A stretch of DNA of 64,000 bases from Betaproteobacteria bacterium (GTDB lineage Bacteria; Pseudomonadota; Gammaproteobacteria; Burkholderiales; Burkholderiaceae_C). Below, in pieces: positions 8,187-18,679 of the stretch (position 1 is the first letter of the stretch; each line of letters starts with the position of its first letter). The notes under the pieces are model-generated. The model searched no databases and had not been told where the DNA came from. It saw only the letters and a list, made by a program, of their open reading frames with translations. The DNA lies in contig JANXSZ010000001.1 of assembly GCA_025356445.1 (NCBI GenBank), forward strand, positions 1-64,000. Reading direction: 5' to 3'. Both the position numbers and the translations under genes were made by a program.

Positions 8187-9668
8187 GTGACAGCGAACAA
8201 ACCATTTCCAATCGGCCTGATGTGGTTCCGGCGCGACCTGCGTGCCGACGATAACGCGGCGCTTCATCACGCCCTCAAAGCCTGCGCGCAAGTGCATTGC
8301 GTTTTTGTATTCGACCGCGTCATTCTGGACACCCTGCCTCGCGCTGACCGGCGGGTGGCGTTCATCCGCGAATCGCTGGTGGGGCTGGATGCCGATTTGC
8401 GGACACTGGCAGGCACACCTGGATCAGGCTTGATCGTGGAACATGCCGCGTCGCAAGACGTGATTCCCGAGCTGGCCCGCGCACTGGGTGCCAAGGCTGT
8501 GTTCACCAACCGCGATGACGAACCCCAGGCCTTGGCGCGAGACGACACTGTCCACAGCGCCCTGGCTGCCCACGGTATCGCTTTCAACACCTACAAAGAC
8601 CACGTTATTTTTGAGCGCAGCGAGGTACTGACGCAAATGGGCAAGCCTTACGGCGTATTCACCCCGTACAAAAATGCATGGCTGAAGACGCTGAATGATT
8701 TTTACCTCAAGCCCTACCCGGTCAAAACGTATGCGGCTGCACTGGCCGTACGGCCTGAAGCCTGGCGAAAGCCAGTGCCCACACTGGCCGACATCGGCTT
8801 TGAGGCGACCAACCTCTCCACGCTGAAGATCCCCACCGGCAGCGCGGGGGCACAGACCTTGTTTGCCGATTTCTTTGACCGCATGGACGACTACCAGGCC
8901 ACACGCGATTTCCCCGCGGTCAAAGGCCCGAGCTACCTGAGCGTGCATCTGCGCTTTGGCACGATTTCCATCCGTCAACTGGCGGCTACCGCATACCAGA
9001 TGACTGTCCCCGGCAGCGCAGGGGCGGCAACGTGGCTGAGTGAATTGATTTGGCGCGATTTTTACGCACAGATCATGCACCACCACCCGCACGTGGTGCA
9101 GCGCAGCTTCAAGCCCGAGTACGACGCTATCCGCTGGGCAAGTGGCCCGCATGCCGACGAACTTTTCAGCGCCTGGTGTGAAGGTCGCACCGGCTACCCG
9201 CTGGTCGATGCCGCCATGGCACAAATCAACCAGACAGGCTACATGCACAACCGCCTACGTATGGTGGTGGCCAGCTTTTTGGTAAAGGATCTGGGTATTG
9301 ACTGGCGCTGGGGCGAGCGCTACTTTGCCGAAAAACTGAACGACTTTGATCTCTCGGCCAACAACGGCGGGTGGCAGTGGGCCAGCTCCAGCGGCTGTGA
9401 CGCGCAGCCGTATTTCCGCATCTTCAACCCCATCAGCCAAAGTGAAAAGTTTGATGCGCAGGGCAAATTCATCCGCCGCTACCTGCCGCAGTTGGCCAAG
9501 CTGCCCAACACCGCGCTGCATGCGCCATGGGAGGCCAAACCTATGGAGTTACAGTTGGCCGGCGTGGTGCTGGGCCGGGACTACCCGCTGCCCGTGGTGG
9601 AACACAGCGCGGCACGGGCGTTGACCTTGCAGCGCTATGCCGTGGTCAAGAAATCCCTACAACCCTGA
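8187..9668 (+). CDS. phrB: Deoxyribodipyrimidine photolyase
   Basis: A 493-residue flavoprotein of the class I photolyase/cryptochrome family, expected to repair cyclobutane pyrimidine dimers with blue light. N-terminal antenna-binding Rossmann domain (GLMWFRRDLRADDNAAL), then the FAD-binding helical domain with KGPSYLSVHLRFGTIS, WLSELIWRDFYAQIMHHHP and NNGGWQWASSSGCDAQPYFR near residue 390. The GTG start at 8187 is chosen because AAGGA at 8175-8179 is well placed and the N-terminus matches the family; ATG at 8220 would cut into the first strand. Only 15 bp separate it from the divergent yqgE start, so each promoter must lie within the other gene. Confidence 0.93.
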   Translation: MTANKPFPIGLMWFRRDLRADDNAALHHALKACAQVHCVFVFDRVILDTLPRADRRVAFIRESLVGLDADLRTLAGTPGSGLIVEHAASQDVIPELARALGAKAVFTNRDDEPQALARDDTVHSALAAHGIAFNTYKDHVIFERSEVLTQMGKPYGVFTPYKNAWLKTLNDFYLKPYPVKTYAAALAVRPEAWRKPVPTLADIGFEATNLSTLKIPTGSAGAQTLFADFFDRMDDYQATRDFPAVKGPSYLSVHLRFGTISIRQLAATAYQMTVPGSAGAATWLSELIWRDFYAQIMHHHPHVVQRSFKPEYDAIRWASGPHADELFSAWCEGRTGYPLVDAAMAQINQTGYMHNRLRMVVASFLVKDLGIDWRWGERYFAEKLNDFDLSANNGGWQWASSSGCDAQPYFRIFNPISQSEKFDAQGKFIRRYLPQLAKLPNTALHAPWEAKPMELQLAGVVLGRDYPLPVVEHSAARALTLQRYAVVKKSLQP

Positions 9669-9671
9669 TTG

Positions 9672-9688
9672 CTACAAAATTTATAGCT
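9672..9688. repeat. Dispersed 5-7-5 palindrome copy (phrB/chpA gap)
   Basis: GCTAC-N7-ATAGC, one mismatch from the palindrome consensus, followed by TGCTGTAGC. It lies four bases after the phrB stop in the 80-bp convergent gap with chpA. There is no T-run, so it is not a standard intrinsic terminator. Confidence 0.6.
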
Positions 9689-9748
9689 GCTGTAGCTAAT
9701 CTGGATTGCTCTTAAGGCATTAAATGCTCAAAAACCTATGGCACACGC

Positions 9749-12700
9749 TCAGACGGGAACGAGCGGTTTCGCATAACGGCGAATCAAGCTCAGCAGCTCT
9801 TCTTCACCGTAGGGCTTGCCGAGGTAATGGTTCACACCAATGTCACGCGCCATTTCGCGGTGCTTGTCAGCAGTGCGCGAGCTGATGGTGATGATGGGCA
9901 AGTTCTTCCAGGCGGCGCTGACGCGCACGCTGCGGGCCAGCTCGAAGCCGTCCATGCGGGGCATTTCAATATCGGACAGCAGCACCGCAGGGATTTCTTC
10001 CCGCATGCGCTCCAAAGCCTGAATACCATCTACCGCCAGCGCTACGCGGTAGCCCTCGCGCTGCAACAGACGCTGGGTGACACGGCGCACAGTAATGGAA
10101 TCGTCCACCACCAACACCAGCGGCACCTGCGACAGCACGGCTTGCGGTGCGGCCACCTGCGAACCGTCTGACGACTGGTAGCCCCCGCCCGAAGCTGCTA
10201 CGAGGAACTGCGAACTCTGGAAGCGCTTGGCCTGAGCGCCATACACCGAGGCCAGCGCCACCGGGTTGTAAATCAGCACCACAGCACCGGACGCCAGCAC
10301 CGTCAGACCAGAGAGACCAGGCAGCCTTGAAAGCTGAGGCCCCAGGTTTTTCACCACAACCTCCTGATTGCCCAACACCTCGTCCACGTGCAGCGCAATA
10401 CGCTGCTGCGCGCTGCGGAACACCATCACCGAGGCCGTTTTGCCCACAGGCTCTTCGCTGCGGGCCGAAGCCTGCAACAGCGCACCCGACCAGAAAAACG
10501 GCACCTCTTCACCGCTAAAACTGTAAAGACCCCGGGTGTAGGCATCGCTCAACTCCGCCACAGGCGTGCGTCGCACCTGCTCCACCACGTTGGCGGGGAC
10601 ACCAAACGACGAACGCCCGGCGCGCACCATCACCACCTGGGTAACGGCGGTGGTGAGTGGCAAGACCAGATTAAAGCGTGTGCCTTGGCCAACCTCAAAC
10701 GACGATTCAATGCGTCCGCCCAGGGCTAAAACCTCAGCGCGCACCACGTCCATACCAATGCCACGGCCCGACAACTCGGTCACTTGCGCGGCGGTGGAAA
10801 AACCGGGCATGAAAACCAGGTTGAGCAAATCTGCATCTTCCAGGGTCTGCTCAGCCGTGATCAACCCCAGCGCCAGAGCTTTGGCACGGATGCGCGCCCG
10901 GTTCAAGCCTGCACCATCGTCTGAAAAGGCGATGGACACGTCATTGCCTTCATGGTGCAGGTGAATCGACAGCGTGCCCACAGGTGGTTTGCCTGCGGCT
11001 TCGCGCACCGTGCGGTCTTCCACACCATGGGCGACGGCGTTGCGCAGCAGATGTTCAAAAGCGGGGGTCATGCGGTCAAGCACACCCCGGTCCATCTCAA
11101 TGGAACCACCGGTGATGTCGAGCTTGACCTGTTTGCCGCTGTCCTTGGCGGCTTGGCGCACCACGCGGTAGAGCCGCTCGGCGATCAACTCGAACTCCAT
11201 CATGCGGGTACGCAGCAGGTCACGTTGCAGTTCACGGGTTTGGCGAGCCTGGGCGACCAAATCAGCCTCAGCACCATCGAGCGTACGCTGCAAATTGCGC
11301 TGCACCGTGGCCACGTCGTTCACCGACTCGGCCATCATGCGAGTCAGCTCCTGGACGCGGGTGAAGCGGTCAAACTCCAGCGGGTCAAAGCTGCGGTCAG
11401 CGTCTTTGGTTTGCGCCAGACGCGACTGCATTTGCAGCTCGGCCTGGAGTTCCACATCCCGCAGCTGCTGGCGCAAACGCTCCAGATTACCTGTCAAATC
11501 GCCCAGAGATGCACGCAACTGACCGACACCGGCTTCCAGGCGTGAGCGGGTCATCATCACCTCGCCGGTCTGGTTGACTAAGCGGTCCAGCAACTGCGAG
11601 CGAATGCGTACAGCCTGACCAGCGGCAGCACGCACCGGGCCTGCGGTAAGACGGGGGGGCGGCGCGAGCAGGTCGGATTTAGCAGCAGGGCCGGCAACAC
11701 TGGTATGCAATGCGTCCAGCACATCCGACGAAACCGCAGCGGTGGCATCGAGCGGCAGCGTATCGGCATCGGTGTCATGATCTTCACCGTCGCTGTCATT
11801 GTCTGTCGGCAGCAAAGCCAGGGACGGCGTCTCCACCACAACTTGAAGAGTTTCGGCGTCCATCAAACGCAGCCCTTCAAAGCTGGTTTGCAGCGCATCA
11901 AAGCTGGTCAACAGGGGTTCGATTTGGGTGGCATCGCTGGCGCGATCGTGGTGCTCCAGACGTTCCACAGCGGTTTCGATGCGGTGGGCGCGTTCACCCA
12001 GACGCATCGCACCCGCCAACCGTGCGCTGCCTTTGAGGGTGTGCAACACGCGCAATACCTCGGCCCGCGCACTGCGGTTATCGGGCCGTGCCACCCACTG
12101 GCGCAGTGCCCCACCGAGCATGGGGAGCAGGTCGTTGGCTTCTTCTTCAAAAATCTGGAACAAATCCGGATCCAGAGCGTCAACGGCTTCGAGGTCATCG
12201 TCGTCCAGCACAAAGGCGGGTTCATCCCACAAAATCGTCTTCGCTTGAGGCAGCAAATCGGCATGCTCAACTACAGGCTCGGACACAGGGGCAATAGGCG
12301 CATCCCCCCGTTGGGCCGTCACCTTGTCAGCATGCAGTTGCCGCAAGGCCTCCAGGATGTCCGGGTTGGGCTCCTTCAAGAAGCCTGCTGCGAACTGGTG
12401 CAGCAAACGGCGCATGTCCTCTGCTGCAGCGGTAAAGACGCGGCCTTCTTCAGGCGTGCCGGTGCTTTGCAGCTGCGTCCATTCCATGGCGTGCTCCAGC
12501 TCGCGGGCCATGCCCGACAAGGCATTGAAGCCAACGGTGGCAGAGCTGCCTGCCAGCGAATGGGCCAGCGACACCGTGGAGTCTCCCAAGGGGCGGTGGT
12601 GCAGCTCCAGCGTCCATTCGGTCAACTCAGTTAACAGACGGCGCGACCATTCGTCCGCCTCGTTGAGGTAGACGTTGTACAGCGGGATACCGATGCGCAG

Positions 12701-15700
12701 CGTACCGATGATTTTGGTCTGGTCGTCGTGATCATCCAGCCCCAAGACAGCGGTTGGCGAAGGTGACAGATCGTCCACATCTGCGGCACTCGGGGTATCG
12801 GCTGCGCTTTGTGGCGCGTTTTGCGGTACGTTTTGTTGTGTATTTTGTGCTGCAATTTCCGCCTCAAACTCCGCCAGGATTTGGGCATCCAGATCATCTG
12901 GATTAACGTCGTTCGTTTCAAGCACATCAGATGCGGTGACGTGGCCGGGCAGCGAATCGGGGAGAGGATCGTCGAATTCGGAGAAATCGAAATCAGGGGC
13001 ATCCAGTGGCGGCAGTGGTGGGAACGGTGCCATTTCAGGGGGCATGACCACATCCACATCTTCAGTCACTTCTGCAACAGGCAGGGTGGGTTCGGTCGTG
13101 GGTACAGGCTCTTCAGTTGTCACTTCTTCAGCGGCAACATCAACACCTGGAACAGCAGGCATGTCCAGCGAGGGCATGTCTTGCAGTGCAGCCGCAAACG
13201 AGGAATGAGCCTCTATGGGCTCCGGTGTTGTGAAGCCGAGTGCTTGCTCCTCCGCTACTGTGGGCAGAGCGGCTTCTGTCGGTGCATTGTGCAGTTCATG
13301 GGGTATATCGATAGGCTGCAAACGGTTGTCCAGCCGCAAGGCGTCTGCAGCCGCTTGGAACATGCGGGCGCTCCAACGCTCAGCGTCGCCCGCTGCAATG
13401 TCTTGTGCCCATTGTGCGAAGCCTTGCAAAGCCTGCTGCGAGAGCACGCGCAGGTCTTGGGTAACCGACCGTCGGTCAGCCAGCCAAGTGTTCATCAGCT
13501 GCTCCAGCGACCATGCGGCTTCGCCGAACGCATCCAACCCGACCATACGTGAACTGCCCTTGAGCGTGTGGAACGCACGGCGCAAAATGGTTTGCTGCTC
13601 CAAGTCGGCAGGGCTGTCAGCCAATTCTGCAATGGCAGCACTGCCGCTTTGCACCACTTCACGGGCTTCTTCAAGAAAGATACCCAGCAAATCGTCTTCG
13701 CTGAGATCGGCAGCATCGTCACCAGGGTCTACCGGCAACGACGGGATGCCGACTGGCCTGACAGGTGACACCAAGTCATAAGGAAGTGCCAGCATATCAA
13801 CCGGCATACCCCCCACATCGGGGCCGATGCTGGGCAAAAAGGCAGGCTGCGAAACAAAATTAGTGGCTTCAAAATCCCGTGACTCTTCGAGCGGCACAGG
13901 CGCTGAAGACCCGAAATTGGTGGGTAAAAACTGTTGCAGGGAAAAGTCGTGCTCAGGCGCCTGCACAGGCACTAAGGCCGCATCGGTTGCAGGGCTTCCA
14001 TCGGTATGCCGCTCTGACTTGGCACGGCCCATCACAGGCTGCAATTCGCCCAGCACTTCGTCAAAAACGAACAGTTTTTTGGCCAGCACAGGCTGGTAGT
14101 TCAGCATGTCAAACAACAGGCCCAGCGCACCCAGGTTATTGCCCAGCTTGTCAAACGTGCCCGTGGCACGGGCCTGTACGGCATCCACGTCGGTGTCTAT
14201 CAACTGCTCAACCACATCACGCATGCGCAGCACGGCCCGCACGGCATGGTCTAGGCCCAGCACCGACAGCACACCACGCATCTGCGAAAGTTGCCCAGGC
14301 ACGGCGGCCAGCAAGCTGGCGTCTTTGGGGTTGCGAAAGTACGGGTCCAGCACGCGCTCAAGCTCACCCAGGGCAGAACGCAACTCACCGACCACACTGC
14401 CCATGGTTTGGCGATCGCTCACACGGCGGTACAGCTCTTCAATCCAAGGCTCCAGCGGCTCGGCTGCACCACCTGCCTGTACGCGGGCCAAGCGCTGCGC
14501 CAGTCGGGCCGTACGCTGGGTCAATTGCACGTCTGCTGGGTCCAGTTCTTCAAACGCAGCTTCTAAAAACATCACCGAGGTGGCGACCTCCATCGCAACC
14601 GCAGTGGAAGGGGAGGTCCCAGAGCGTGCGGTGAATTCACCCGCTTGCGTTAAAGCGGCCGCCAGCGCTGTGCTGGGGGGATGCAGTTTGACCAGGGAAT
14701 CAGCAAGCAGGCTGAACTGGTCTGGCAAGCTGCGCGCACGGGCCAAATCGCCCCCTGCAACAGACGACCAGGCTTCTTTGGCGGCACCGATGCGCTTGCG
14801 CGCCTGCGCCAGCAGAGCCGGGTCAAAATGCCCAAAGGGGCTGCTCTCGTAATCGACCACATGCCAACCAGCCAAGCCGAAACCTTGCTGAATCGCTCTC
14901 AAAACAGAAGCAGAAATCTCTTGAGGTACCTGCGCTTGTGCACAGAAAAAGACCAAATCCTGCGCCAACCGGTCTGACACGCCCAACTCACCTTTCACCA
15001 AAGCGGTGTACTGCTGCAAAATGCGTGAAGAGGCCCGCTTGGTATACACATCCTGCGGACACAGGCCCAACGACAGTGCTTCAAAAAAGCCTGCGCTGAT
15101 TTTCCAGAACACACGCGGCTGTATGGCAGGCTGGGCAGCGGCAAAGCCCAAGCTGAAATCGCGCAACAGACGGGCAGCATCCGTATTAGCGGACTTGATG
15201 GTCTTGAGCACAGCTTGCTCAAAGCGGGTACGCACAGCCGCATCGTAGGCCAATGGCTTGGCGGTAGAGGCGATATCGGGATCCGTCCAACGCCATTGCA
15301 CAGGCCACAAATCAGCAGGGTGAACACGGTCTTGCCCCGCCAGCGCCTGGACATCCCGGTACTGCGGGAACAAACCGACAGGTGACACAGGCTTGCCGTG
15401 CAGCACCGATTCCAGGTACTGCAACAGCCCAAAACTGGCCCGTTCGATGCACTTCACCGCATCTTCGTTGCACAACTCCGGGTGCTGCACGCACTGCTGC
15501 ACTGCGGCTTCCATGGCACGCAAGATAAGGGCGGGCGGCGCTTGGTCGACCATGTCCATCGCACCAGCGGCTTGGTGCAACTGTTGACGGGCAACCCGCA
15601 GCGAGCTGGTATCGACAGCACTGTGGGCTATGCTGCCTTCTGAAGGGCCTACCGCATCGGACTCTTGCACGAAACGCCGCATCGCCCGGGTGGCACTGCC

Positions 15701-15811
15701 AACCGCCTTGCGCAGCTCTTCGAGCACCCAGGCCAGCGGCCCGAGATCCGTCTGCGCCAAATCAATGTCGGTGGCGGTAGAGGAAGACGCGACCGGTTGC
15801 ATCAGTGCCAT
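9749..15811 (-). CDS. chpA: ChpA/PilL: hybrid chemotaxis-type histidine kinase of type IV pili
   Basis: A 2020-residue hybrid kinase. Three phosphotransfer (HPt) domains with intact His are visible: AFHTLKGSSRM near 750, LAHSLAGSSATVG near 1083 and VLHTLKGSARLAG near 1258. Degenerate HPt-like helices precede them. A long acidic, Pro-rich linker (about 880-1040) separates the first two. Then come the CheA dimerisation region (LVNQTGEVMMTRSRLE, near 1410), the HATPase with LLRNAVAHGVE, DDGAGL and GRGIGMDVVRAEV (1570-1700), a CheW-like domain, and a C-terminal receiver (LVVDDSITVRRV, SDIEMPRMDG; about 1893-2016). The ATG at 15811 follows the pilJ stop by 7 nt and matches the family N-terminus better than the longer frame. 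It should phosphorylate PilG and PilH to control twitching motility. Confidence 0.93.
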   Translation of the reverse strand: MALMQPVASSSTATDIDLAQTDLGPLAWVLEELRKAVGSATRAMRRFVQESDAVGPSEGSIAHSAVDTSSLRVARQQLHQAAGAMDMVDQAPPALILRAMEAAVQQCVQHPELCNEDAVKCIERASFGLLQYLESVLHGKPVSPVGLFPQYRDVQALAGQDRVHPADLWPVQWRWTDPDIASTAKPLAYDAAVRTRFEQAVLKTIKSANTDAARLLRDFSLGFAAAQPAIQPRVFWKISAGFFEALSLGLCPQDVYTKRASSRILQQYTALVKGELGVSDRLAQDLVFFCAQAQVPQEISASVLRAIQQGFGLAGWHVVDYESSPFGHFDPALLAQARKRIGAAKEAWSSVAGGDLARARSLPDQFSLLADSLVKLHPPSTALAAALTQAGEFTARSGTSPSTAVAMEVATSVMFLEAAFEELDPADVQLTQRTARLAQRLARVQAGGAAEPLEPWIEELYRRVSDRQTMGSVVGELRSALGELERVLDPYFRNPKDASLLAAVPGQLSQMRGVLSVLGLDHAVRAVLRMRDVVEQLIDTDVDAVQARATGTFDKLGNNLGALGLLFDMLNYQPVLAKKLFVFDEVLGELQPVMGRAKSERHTDGSPATDAALVPVQAPEHDFSLQQFLPTNFGSSAPVPLEESRDFEATNFVSQPAFLPSIGPDVGGMPVDMLALPYDLVSPVRPVGIPSLPVDPGDDAADLSEDDLLGIFLEEAREVVQSGSAAIAELADSPADLEQQTILRRAFHTLKGSSRMVGLDAFGEAAWSLEQLMNTWLADRRSVTQDLRVLSQQALQGFAQWAQDIAAGDAERWSARMFQAAADALRLDNRLQPIDIPHELHNAPTEAALPTVAEEQALGFTTPEPIEAHSSFAAALQDMPSLDMPAVPGVDVAAEEVTTEEPVPTTEPTLPVAEVTEDVDVVMPPEMAPFPPLPPLDAPDFDFSEFDDPLPDSLPGHVTASDVLETNDVNPDDLDAQILAEFEAEIAAQNTQQNVPQNAPQSAADTPSAADVDDLSPSPTAVLGLDDHDDQTKIIGTLRIGIPLYNVYLNEADEWSRRLLTELTEWTLELHHRPLGDSTVSLAHSLAGSSATVGFNALSGMARELEHAMEWTQLQSTGTPEEGRVFTAAAEDMRRLLHQFAAGFLKEPNPDILEALRQLHADKVTAQRGDAPIAPVSEPVVEHADLLPQAKTILWDEPAFVLDDDDLEAVDALDPDLFQIFEEEANDLLPMLGGALRQWVARPDNRSARAEVLRVLHTLKGSARLAGAMRLGERAHRIETAVERLEHHDRASDATQIEPLLTSFDALQTSFEGLRLMDAETLQVVVETPSLALLPTDNDSDGEDHDTDADTLPLDATAAVSSDVLDALHTSVAGPAAKSDLLAPPPRLTAGPVRAAAGQAVRIRSQLLDRLVNQTGEVMMTRSRLEAGVGQLRASLGDLTGNLERLRQQLRDVELQAELQMQSRLAQTKDADRSFDPLEFDRFTRVQELTRMMAESVNDVATVQRNLQRTLDGAEADLVAQARQTRELQRDLLRTRMMEFELIAERLYRVVRQAAKDSGKQVKLDITGGSIEMDRGVLDRMTPAFEHLLRNAVAHGVEDRTVREAAGKPPVGTLSIHLHHEGNDVSIAFSDDGAGLNRARIRAKALALGLITAEQTLEDADLLNLVFMPGFSTAAQVTELSGRGIGMDVVRAEVLALGGRIESSFEVGQGTRFNLVLPLTTAVTQVVMVRAGRSSFGVPANVVEQVRRTPVAELSDAYTRGLYSFSGEEVPFFWSGALLQASARSEEPVGKTASVMVFRSAQQRIALHVDEVLGNQEVVVKNLGPQLSRLPGLSGLTVLASGAVVLIYNPVALASVYGAQAKRFQSSQFLVAASGGGYQSSDGSQVAAPQAVLSQVPLVLVVDDSITVRRVTQRLLQREGYRVALAVDGIQALERMREEIPAVLLSDIEMPRMDGFELARSVRVSAAWKNLPIITISSRTADKHREMARDIGVNHYLGKPYGEEELLSLIRRYAKPLVPV

Positions 15812-15818
15812 AGCTGCC

Positions 15819-18074
15819 TCAGACGATCTTGAACCGCGACACAGACTGACGCAGCTCTTGCGCCATTTGCGACAGTTCACGCACCTGCTGCGCGGTGGAA
15901 CGGGTGCCTGCACCGGTCTGCTCAGTCACGGCAAAAATGTGCTGGATGTTGCCTGCCACCACGTTGGCAGACGCAGCCTCGTTGGACGTGGCAGTGGAGA
16001 TTTGCTCAATCAGCTCTGCCAGTCGGCGCGACACGCTGTCAATCTCTTGCAGCGCAGAACCCGCGTTATCGGACAGCTTGGCACCTTCCACCACCCCCTG
16101 CGTGGAGCGTTCCATCGCACCCACAGCGTCTTGGGTATCGGTTTGAATGGTTTTCACCAAGCTGGCAATCTGACGCGTGGCGTCCGCCGAACGCTCAGCC
16201 AGCCGCTGCACCTCTTCAGCCACCACCGAGAAGCCGCGACCGGCTTCTCCGGCAGAAGCGGCCTGAATGGCGGCATTCAGCGCAAGCACGTTGGTCTGTT
16301 CGGTAATGTCAGAAATCAGCTCGGTAATTTCGCCAATTTCTTGCGACGATTCACCCAGACGCTTGATACGTTTAGAGGTTTCCTGGATTTGATCGCGAAT
16401 CGAATTCATACCGTCAATCGCGTTTTGCACCGCATGCAAGCCCGACTCTGCGGCTACCAGCGATTGGCGCGCCACTTGGGCCGACTCTTGAGCCTGCACC
16501 GACACCTGGTTAATCCGGGTCGCCATGTCCAGCACCGACTGGCCTGTATTTTGAATTTCACGCAGCTGCTCAGTAGACGCTGCGAGCAACTCGGTAGACG
16601 TGTCGTCCACCTGCGACGTGGTGGCAGACACCCGGTTAGCCGTGTCTTGCACGTTGCCAACCAGAGAACGCAACTCTTCCACGGTGTAGTTAACAGAATC
16701 GGCAATCGCGCCCGTAATGTCTTCCGACACGGTAGCTTCTTGCGTCAAATCGCCCTCAGCCACGTTTTGCAGCTCGTTCATCAACCGCAAAATGGCCGCT
16801 TGGTTGGCGTCGTTCATGCGCTTGGTTTCTTTTTCCTGCCGCACCGCATCAGAGCGCTGCGACTCGGCCACACCCTGGCGTTTGCGGCTGTCTTGCAGTT
16901 GCACGTAGGCCAAACCACCAGCACAAAGTAAGGCGAACAGCGTGGCCAAGATCAAGCCAATCACCGAACCAGCCCCCAAACCGGCCTGCGATGACAAGCG
17001 ATTTTGCAACTCACCCAAATTGCGTCGCAGCGGCTCGCTGTCAGCCACGATGGCAGCTTGCGCTTCACGTGAGGACACCAGACCTTGCAAATTACCCAAA
17101 ATGGCACCGGCTTGGGTACGGGTTTGCTCATACAGCTTGAGCAAGGCGTCAAGCCGCTCACGCACCTGCGGGTCTTTGGCAGCGCCCAGGCGCAACTCGG
17201 GGCTTCCGTCCATCAAGCCCTGCGCAATTTCCTTGAACGAATTCAAATCCTTGCCCAGCAAAAAGACAGCCTCGGGGCTCACGCCTTCCATGGTCAAAAA
17301 TTCGTTGGCAGATTTACCAATGCGCTGGGTCAGCATCACCAGTTGGCCCGCAGCAGAAATTTCCGCCGAGGGGGCATTTTGTTGCAATTTGAGCGATGAC
17401 ACTGTTTCTGCAATCTCCAACAAATCGGAGGATTGGCGGTTGATGGTGCGCAAAGAAGCCGTCACTTGGGTCAGGACTTTTTGCTGGTCAAGCACCACTT
17501 TGGCGTTCTTGCCGGCGAGATCCACCAACGGGGTAATTTTGACCAGTTCGTCGTCATAGCTGTCGCCCAGTGCCGCGAGGCTCAGTTGCGAATCGCCATC
17601 TTTCAGGCCTTTCACGTTGGCGCTGAGCACGTCAGCACTTTCCTTCACGTCAGGAAAAGCAGATACCGCACCAATCAAGGCCTGCGAGACCGATTTGGCA
17701 AGGCGTTGCGACTGCATCAATGACTGACCTGTTGCAGCCACCTGCTGCGCCACGCGGTCTGATTTGCGCAAAGCCATGAAAGCCAGTGCAGCCAAAACCA
17801 CCAACGACAAAAACAACAGAACCGACAAAATTTGCCGCTGCTGCACGGCCGTGCGCTCGCCCAGCACAGGCAAAGCGACTTGTTCATGCGTTTGATCGGT
17901 CAAGTCCATCATTATGGACAAGGGGCTGTCGATCTCAACCGGGTCAAACGAAGCCGTATGCTGGTCCAGCACACTGGGTGGCCCGGTATCGCGCGAAGGA
18001 GCCTGTTGGGGGTTGTCTACTGAAGCCCCCGAAGAACGAGAAAAAATTTGTTTTACTTTATCGACAACAGACAT
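15819..18074 (-). CDS. pilJ: PilJ methyl-accepting chemotaxis-type receptor
   Basis: A 751-residue inner-membrane receptor. It has a cytoplasmic N-terminal tail, a first membrane helix at about 82-102 (ILSVLLFLSLVVLAALAFMAL), a periplasmic PilJ-type sensory region, a second membrane helix near 361-388, then HAMP and an MCP signalling coiled coil. The tip around residue 595 carries the invariant NVLALNAAIQAA segment. ATG 18074 gives MSVVDKVKQIF, the usual start; the frame is open nine codons further. It couples through PilI (CheW-like) to ChpA. No cheR- or cheB-like gene (pilK, chpB) is present between pilG and chpA or next to it. Confidence 0.93.
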   Translation of the reverse strand: MSVVDKVKQIFSRSSGASVDNPQQAPSRDTGPPSVLDQHTASFDPVEIDSPLSIMMDLTDQTHEQVALPVLGERTAVQQRQILSVLLFLSLVVLAALAFMALRKSDRVAQQVAATGQSLMQSQRLAKSVSQALIGAVSAFPDVKESADVLSANVKGLKDGDSQLSLAALGDSYDDELVKITPLVDLAGKNAKVVLDQQKVLTQVTASLRTINRQSSDLLEIAETVSSLKLQQNAPSAEISAAGQLVMLTQRIGKSANEFLTMEGVSPEAVFLLGKDLNSFKEIAQGLMDGSPELRLGAAKDPQVRERLDALLKLYEQTRTQAGAILGNLQGLVSSREAQAAIVADSEPLRRNLGELQNRLSSQAGLGAGSVIGLILATLFALLCAGGLAYVQLQDSRKRQGVAESQRSDAVRQEKETKRMNDANQAAILRLMNELQNVAEGDLTQEATVSEDITGAIADSVNYTVEELRSLVGNVQDTANRVSATTSQVDDTSTELLAASTEQLREIQNTGQSVLDMATRINQVSVQAQESAQVARQSLVAAESGLHAVQNAIDGMNSIRDQIQETSKRIKRLGESSQEIGEITELISDITEQTNVLALNAAIQAASAGEAGRGFSVVAEEVQRLAERSADATRQIASLVKTIQTDTQDAVGAMERSTQGVVEGAKLSDNAGSALQEIDSVSRRLAELIEQISTATSNEAASANVVAGNIQHIFAVTEQTGAGTRSTAQQVRELSQMAQELRQSVSRFKIV

Positions 18075-18109
18075 GGTCAACCTTCGGTGAACGCACTGCA
18101 CATAAAGCG

Positions 18110-18661
18110 CTATGCACTTATGCTTAAAAACTGGGGCTCTCGGGACAAGGCTTGCAGGTTAATTTCCTGCCAATGCGCGCCTCCTGCCTCGGCAGCTTCT
18201 GTGTAAACCGTACCAAAAAAAGCAGGCGCATCCGCAGGCGGAGCCTTGGATGCCGTGAAGGCATCCACATGGCGCAGCCCCGCTAAACGGTCAATCAGTA
18301 GCACGCAATTGGTTTCCAACACGGGAGAAAACGTCACCATGCGTGACTCAGCCCGCGCCAGATCGGTCAGTGGAGCACGGGGCGCGGAAGGCACAAACGC
18401 AGCCACAAAAGTGGTCATGTCCACCACCCCAAACAGCCCACCCCGCAGGTTCGCCACACCCATGAACCAGGGCTGTGCATAAGGCACATGCAGCATGGGC
18501 GTCCACGGAAAAATCTCACCGGCTTGCCCGAGAGGAAAAAGATAGTTGCGCCCACCAGACACCACGGCCAACCAAGATGCTGCCACATCCCCACTGCGAG
18601 CGGCTTGAAGCCGGCTTGCCAGACGGCTGTGCAATTGTCGAAGTGCTTCGCGGTTGGCCAT
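18110..18661 (-). CDS. pilI: PilI, CheW-like coupling protein
   Basis: A 183-residue CheW-domain protein with the family segments LFPLGQAGEIFPW, ANLRGGLFGVVDM and NCVLLIDRLAGLRH. It is expected to link the PilJ receptor to the ChpA kinase at the cell pole. It lies between pilH (18 bp upstream) and pilJ (35 bp downstream), in the standard pilGHIJ order. The length is normal and ATG 18661 is the only sensible start. Confidence 0.93.
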   Translation of the reverse strand: MANREALRQLHSRLASRLQAARSGDVAASWLAVVSGGRNYLFPLGQAGEIFPWTPMLHVPYAQPWFMGVANLRGGLFGVVDMTTFVAAFVPSAPRAPLTDLARAESRMVTFSPVLETNCVLLIDRLAGLRHVDAFTASKAPPADAPAFFGTVYTEAAEAGGAHWQEINLQALSREPQFLSISA

Positions 18662-18679
18662 GCAGTGCTTTCGAGGGCT

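Noticed and set aside
15630-16931. 433-codon plus-strand ORF opposite pilJ and the start of chpA
   Set aside because: Rich in His/Arg/Leu as expected of a reverse frame; pilJ on the minus strand has all family motifs.
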